A stretch of 64,000 nucleotides of DNA from RYN-230 sp963834705 (GTDB taxonomy: Bacteria; Actinomycetota; Actinomycetes; Streptosporangiales; Streptosporangiaceae). The stretch's first letter is position 1; every line of letters begins with the position of its first letter. A program made the position numbers and the translations under genes. The notes under the pieces are model-generated. The model made no database searches. It was given only the letters and a program-made list of their open reading frames with translations, and had not been told where the DNA came from. Location of the stretch: positions 62,001 to 126,000 of the forward strand of contig CAWICV010000014.1 in the NCBI GenBank assembly GCA_963834705.1, in the 5' to 3' direction. Positions 61,975-64,000 of the stretch are shown piece by piece.

Positions 61975-62847
61975 CTAGGTCCATAGCTCGCGGGCCGTCC
62001 GGAGGAGGAGATCCCGACACGTTGCTGCGTCCAGGGATCTCTCCCGCAGGGCATCGAATGACACCCGGTACCGGAACGTTTCCTCTCCGTTTTCGAGGTA
62101 GCTGCTTCCGGTTAGGTTTTCGACACTTACGATGTCTGCCAGTGGCACATCGTGCACTTGTGAGAACTGCATGTAAGTAAAGGCACCGGTGCCGATGGGG
62201 TGCTCGCCGCCAAGCGGGAGGATCCAGACGTCCACATTGGGCATTTCGGAAGCTTCGGCTACTCGGAGCAATTGCCTATGCATGCCAGCGTTATCTCCAA
62301 ATCGCCGCCGGAGCACTGACTCGTCTATGATGACGGCTAGCTCCAGGGGTGGCTCACGGGTGAGCCGCTGCTGCCGCATGTGCCGGAGGGCGATTCGTCT
62401 TTCCCAGTCTCCTGGCGCCAGCCGGAACATTGACTGGTAGCCGACGTGGATAGCCCGGGCGTAGTCCTCGATCTGTAGCAGGCCAGGCACCACAACCGGC
62501 TCCCAGTTCCAGATGGAGCGGGCTTCGTCTTCTGCGGACAGATAGTCGGCGTAGTCAGGGGGCAGGCCGGCTACCACGGCCCGGAGCCGTCCGGGCCTGG
62601 TGGACTCGCTGGCCAGAGCCTGAAGATCCTCGCGGTAGGGGCTCTCCACCCTGTACAGCTCGAGCAGCTTGTCCAGGTCGTCACGCTTCAGGCCGATCCG
62701 ATGATGCTCGATGCGGCTGATCTTGGACCCAGACCAGCCTAGCTTCGCAGCCGCTTCGTCGCCGGTCAGGTTGGCGCGCTCCCGCAGCCGGCGTAGCTCC
62801 TCGGCGAGTCGGCGGCGCCGGACGGTCTGGGTGCCATGGTCAGGCAT
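61975..62847 (-). CDS. XRE-family regulator with DUF5753 domain
   Basis: A 290-residue paralogue of the regulator at 23146. Helix-turn-helix: EELRRLRERANLTGDEAAAK, GWSGSKISRIEHHRIGLKRD. DUF5753: YADYLSAEDEARSIWNWEPV, VVPGLLQIEDYARAIHVGYQ, RLTREPPLELAVIIDESVLR, DIVSVENLTGSSYLENGEET. Convergent with DUF397 and near a DUF6082 gene, a grouping typical of WhiJ-like accessory loci. An inverted repeat 120 bp upstream may be its operator. Confidence 0.92.
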   Translation of the reverse strand: MPDHGTQTVRRRRLAEELRRLRERANLTGDEAAAKLGWSGSKISRIEHHRIGLKRDDLDKLLELYRVESPYREDLQALASESTRPGRLRAVVAGLPPDYADYLSAEDEARSIWNWEPVVVPGLLQIEDYARAIHVGYQSMFRLAPGDWERRIALRHMRQQRLTREPPLELAVIIDESVLRRRFGDNAGMHRQLLRVAEASEMPNVDVWILPLGGEHPIGTGAFTYMQFSQVHDVPLADIVSVENLTGSSYLENGEETFRYRVSFDALRERSLDAATCRDLLLRTARELWT

Positions 62848-63278
62848 GTATCCGCCCCCCGAGCTGGCGGTTCAGTCGCTGCTGCCGGTCGGTGTCGGTG
62901 GCGTTGGTATCACCCACCAGAGTAATGCTTGGTAAGCACATGCGTGAAGTTTGCGTGATCAATAGTAGTGCAATCTGCACTGCATCTTGTTGACTACTGA
63001 ATGGTGCCGTTGAATTTTAAAAGCGCAGGAGGCCTGCTCCCGTGGAGCGGAGGAGGGAACGCGGATGATTGGCAGGCAGATTTACCCGGACGCTCTCTCG
63101 CCCAGTGCCTGCCCCGGCCACCGGTCTCGGCGGCCGCCCCGGCACGGACGGCGTACCAGGTCAGGGCTCGGTAAGCCCGGGACCGAGGGCGCCACGATCA
63201 CGGGTATCTCTCCATCAACGCCACCATCAGGGAGTAACTGGGATGAGCTATGCCCGCGGCGCGCGGTGCCGCAGGCTC
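62848..63278. other. Divergent/edge intergenic region
   Basis: Promoter-like AT-rich DNA from 62930 to 63020, then a strong GGAGGAGGG ahead of ATG 63065, but that frame has Arg/Pro-rich non-coding composition and runs antisense to the edge gene. TGCGTGA occurs twice near 62941-62957. Confidence 0.4.
62967..62981. promoter_or_regulatory. Putative operator upstream of XRE-DUF5753 gene
   Basis: AGTGCA-ATC-TGCACT, a perfect 6-bp inverted repeat with a 3-base centre, in AT-rich DNA 120 bp upstream of the regulator. Confidence 0.4.
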
Positions 63279-64000
63279 TCAGCGGTGCACAGCGGCCAGC
63301 AGGGCGGCATAGGACCGGACCAGGGTGGCGTGCTCCAGGGCGAGCAGCGGGCTGTCCGGCTGGCAGCCCTCGGCCACCCACCGGTCGGACAGATCCATGG
63401 CCTGCGTACGGTACGCGGCGGCCGGCCGGACCGCACTGGGCTGGACCTGGTACAGGAACGCGTACAGCCGGGCCACCGCGTCCACCAGCGCGTCGGCCGG
63501 GACCGGGCCATTCTGGTGCTCCCGGTGCTCCCGGTGCACCCGCCACCACTCCACTTCGAGCCGGGCCGCCTCGGCGATGTCCGCCGGCAGCCCGTAGACC
63601 GACCGGACCAGGCCGTAGAACCGCTGCATGCAGCGCCGCGCGCCGTCCGGATCGTTGTCCATCGGCGCCCACAGCTGGATGGCCCGCAGCGCCAGCCAGG
63701 CAGCATGCAGGGTGCGCGGCCAGCTCATCCCGAAGCCGGCCCGGACCAGGCCCACGGAGGCGCCCAGCACCCCGGCCCAGTCCCGCCGGTAGTACCCCAC
63801 CCAGGCCCGGAACTCCAGATCGGCCACCCGGGCCGGGTCGAACGACCGCGGCCCGCCCGGCCGCCGGCCGCGGATGCCCGGCCGCCGGGCGCGGCCCGTC
63901 GGCCGCGCCGGTCTGGTCAGCGCCGCGCTGCCCAGGGCGGTGCTGCTGACGACGGTGCTGCTGACGACCGCTCCGCCGACGACGCCGTTGCCCAGGGCGC
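63279..64000 (-). CDS. Unidentified conserved protein, partial (C-terminal part)
   Basis: The frame is open to the right edge, so the start lies outside. From the edge it begins LGNGVVGGAVVSSTVVSST, a hydrophobic Ser/Val segment that might be a membrane helix or low-complexity linker, then an Arg/Pro/Gly-rich basic stretch, then an ordered helical region: VADLEFRAWVGYYRRDWAGV, LGASVGLVRAGFGMSWPRTL, HAAWLALRAIQLWAPMDNDP and YAFLYQVQPSAVRPAAAYRT to the end. Trp- and Arg-rich helices suggest an all-alpha, perhaps TPR-like, domain. The family is not recognised. Confidence 0.55.
   Translation of the reverse strand, partial: ALGNGVVGGAVVSSTVVSSTALGSAALTRPARPTGRARRPGIRGRRPGGPRSFDPARVADLEFRAWVGYYRRDWAGVLGASVGLVRAGFGMSWPRTLHAAWLALRAIQLWAPMDNDPDGARRCMQRFYGLVRSVYGLPADIAEAARLEVEWWRVHREHREHQNGPVPADALVDAVARLYAFLYQVQPSAVRPAAAYRTQAMDLSDRWVAEGCQPDSPLLALEHATLVRSYAALLAAVHR

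Noticed and set aside
63065..63949. Plus-strand open frame of 294 codons with GGAGGAGGG upstream of its ATG
   Set aside because: Composition is Arg/Pro/Ala-rich shadow-like, no family similarity, and it is antisense to the edge gene whose helical protein looks real.

Overview
The window is about 72% G+C, with GTG starts, 4-bp GTGA/ATGA gene overlaps and typical actinomycete families (XRE-DUF5753 regulators, DUF397, DUF6082, CoxL/S/M hydroxylases, DosR-like boxes, leaderless TANNNT promoters). It is chromosomal DNA of a filamentous-type Actinomycetota, probably near Streptosporangiales/Streptomycetales. All calls were made by reading the sequence; no database was searched.

Layout. 0-6 kb: part of an ABC solute-binding lipoprotein gene, a LacI regulator, and a divergent four-gene sugar or cyclitol cluster (two xylose-isomerase-like TIM barrels, two Gfo/Idh/MocA dehydrogenases) with two matching palindromes 90 bp apart. 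6-9.8 kb: a decay zone with a broken FAD/GcvT dehydrogenase abutting a beheaded response regulator, and a glucoamylase scrap. 9.8-11.9 kb: an ECF41 sigma factor with its epimerase partner and a textbook ECF41 promoter. 12.8-18.3 kb: PadR regulator, ABC exporter and an S53 peptidase lipoprotein. 18.3-22.3 kb: a tightly overlapping module of a tyrosine recombinase, a small XRE protein, and a nine-zinc-ribbon protein whose recombinase-like domain has lost catalytic residues; this is the best candidate for an undescribed system. 22.6-28 kb: VOC protein, XRE-DUF5753/ATPase pair, LacI remnant, two F420-type proteins, MFS sugar porter. 28-33 kb: fused 5-oxoprolinase and a coupled frameshifted gene. 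33-39.3 kb: a stress/dormancy block (three universal stress proteins, NUDIX, HAD phosphatase plus GH65 phosphorylase) with a DosR-like box. 39.3-43.6 kb: IclR-controlled catabolic block, largely decayed (FAA hydrolase with an internal deletion, two SDRs with frameshifts, ketopantoate-reductase scrap). 43.8-49.3 kb: DUF222/HNH protein, mucin-like surface protein, decayed and intact amidohydrolases. 49.3-53.2 kb: Lon, a small acidic protein, a CAP-domain protein. 53.3-60 kb: an ammonia-lyase homologue without the usual MIO tripeptide, then an overlapping molybdenum-hydroxylase operon and a MetE-like gene. 60-64 kb: lower-GC accessory genes and a partial protein at the right edge.

Two features recur. 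First, at least eight genes carry one- or two-base frame breaks, and several others are truncated; whether this is real decay or assembly indels needs reads. Second, at five gene 3' ends the stop codon is the start of, or lies inside, a short tandem repeat (10-15 bp units), so stop codons are serially duplicated.
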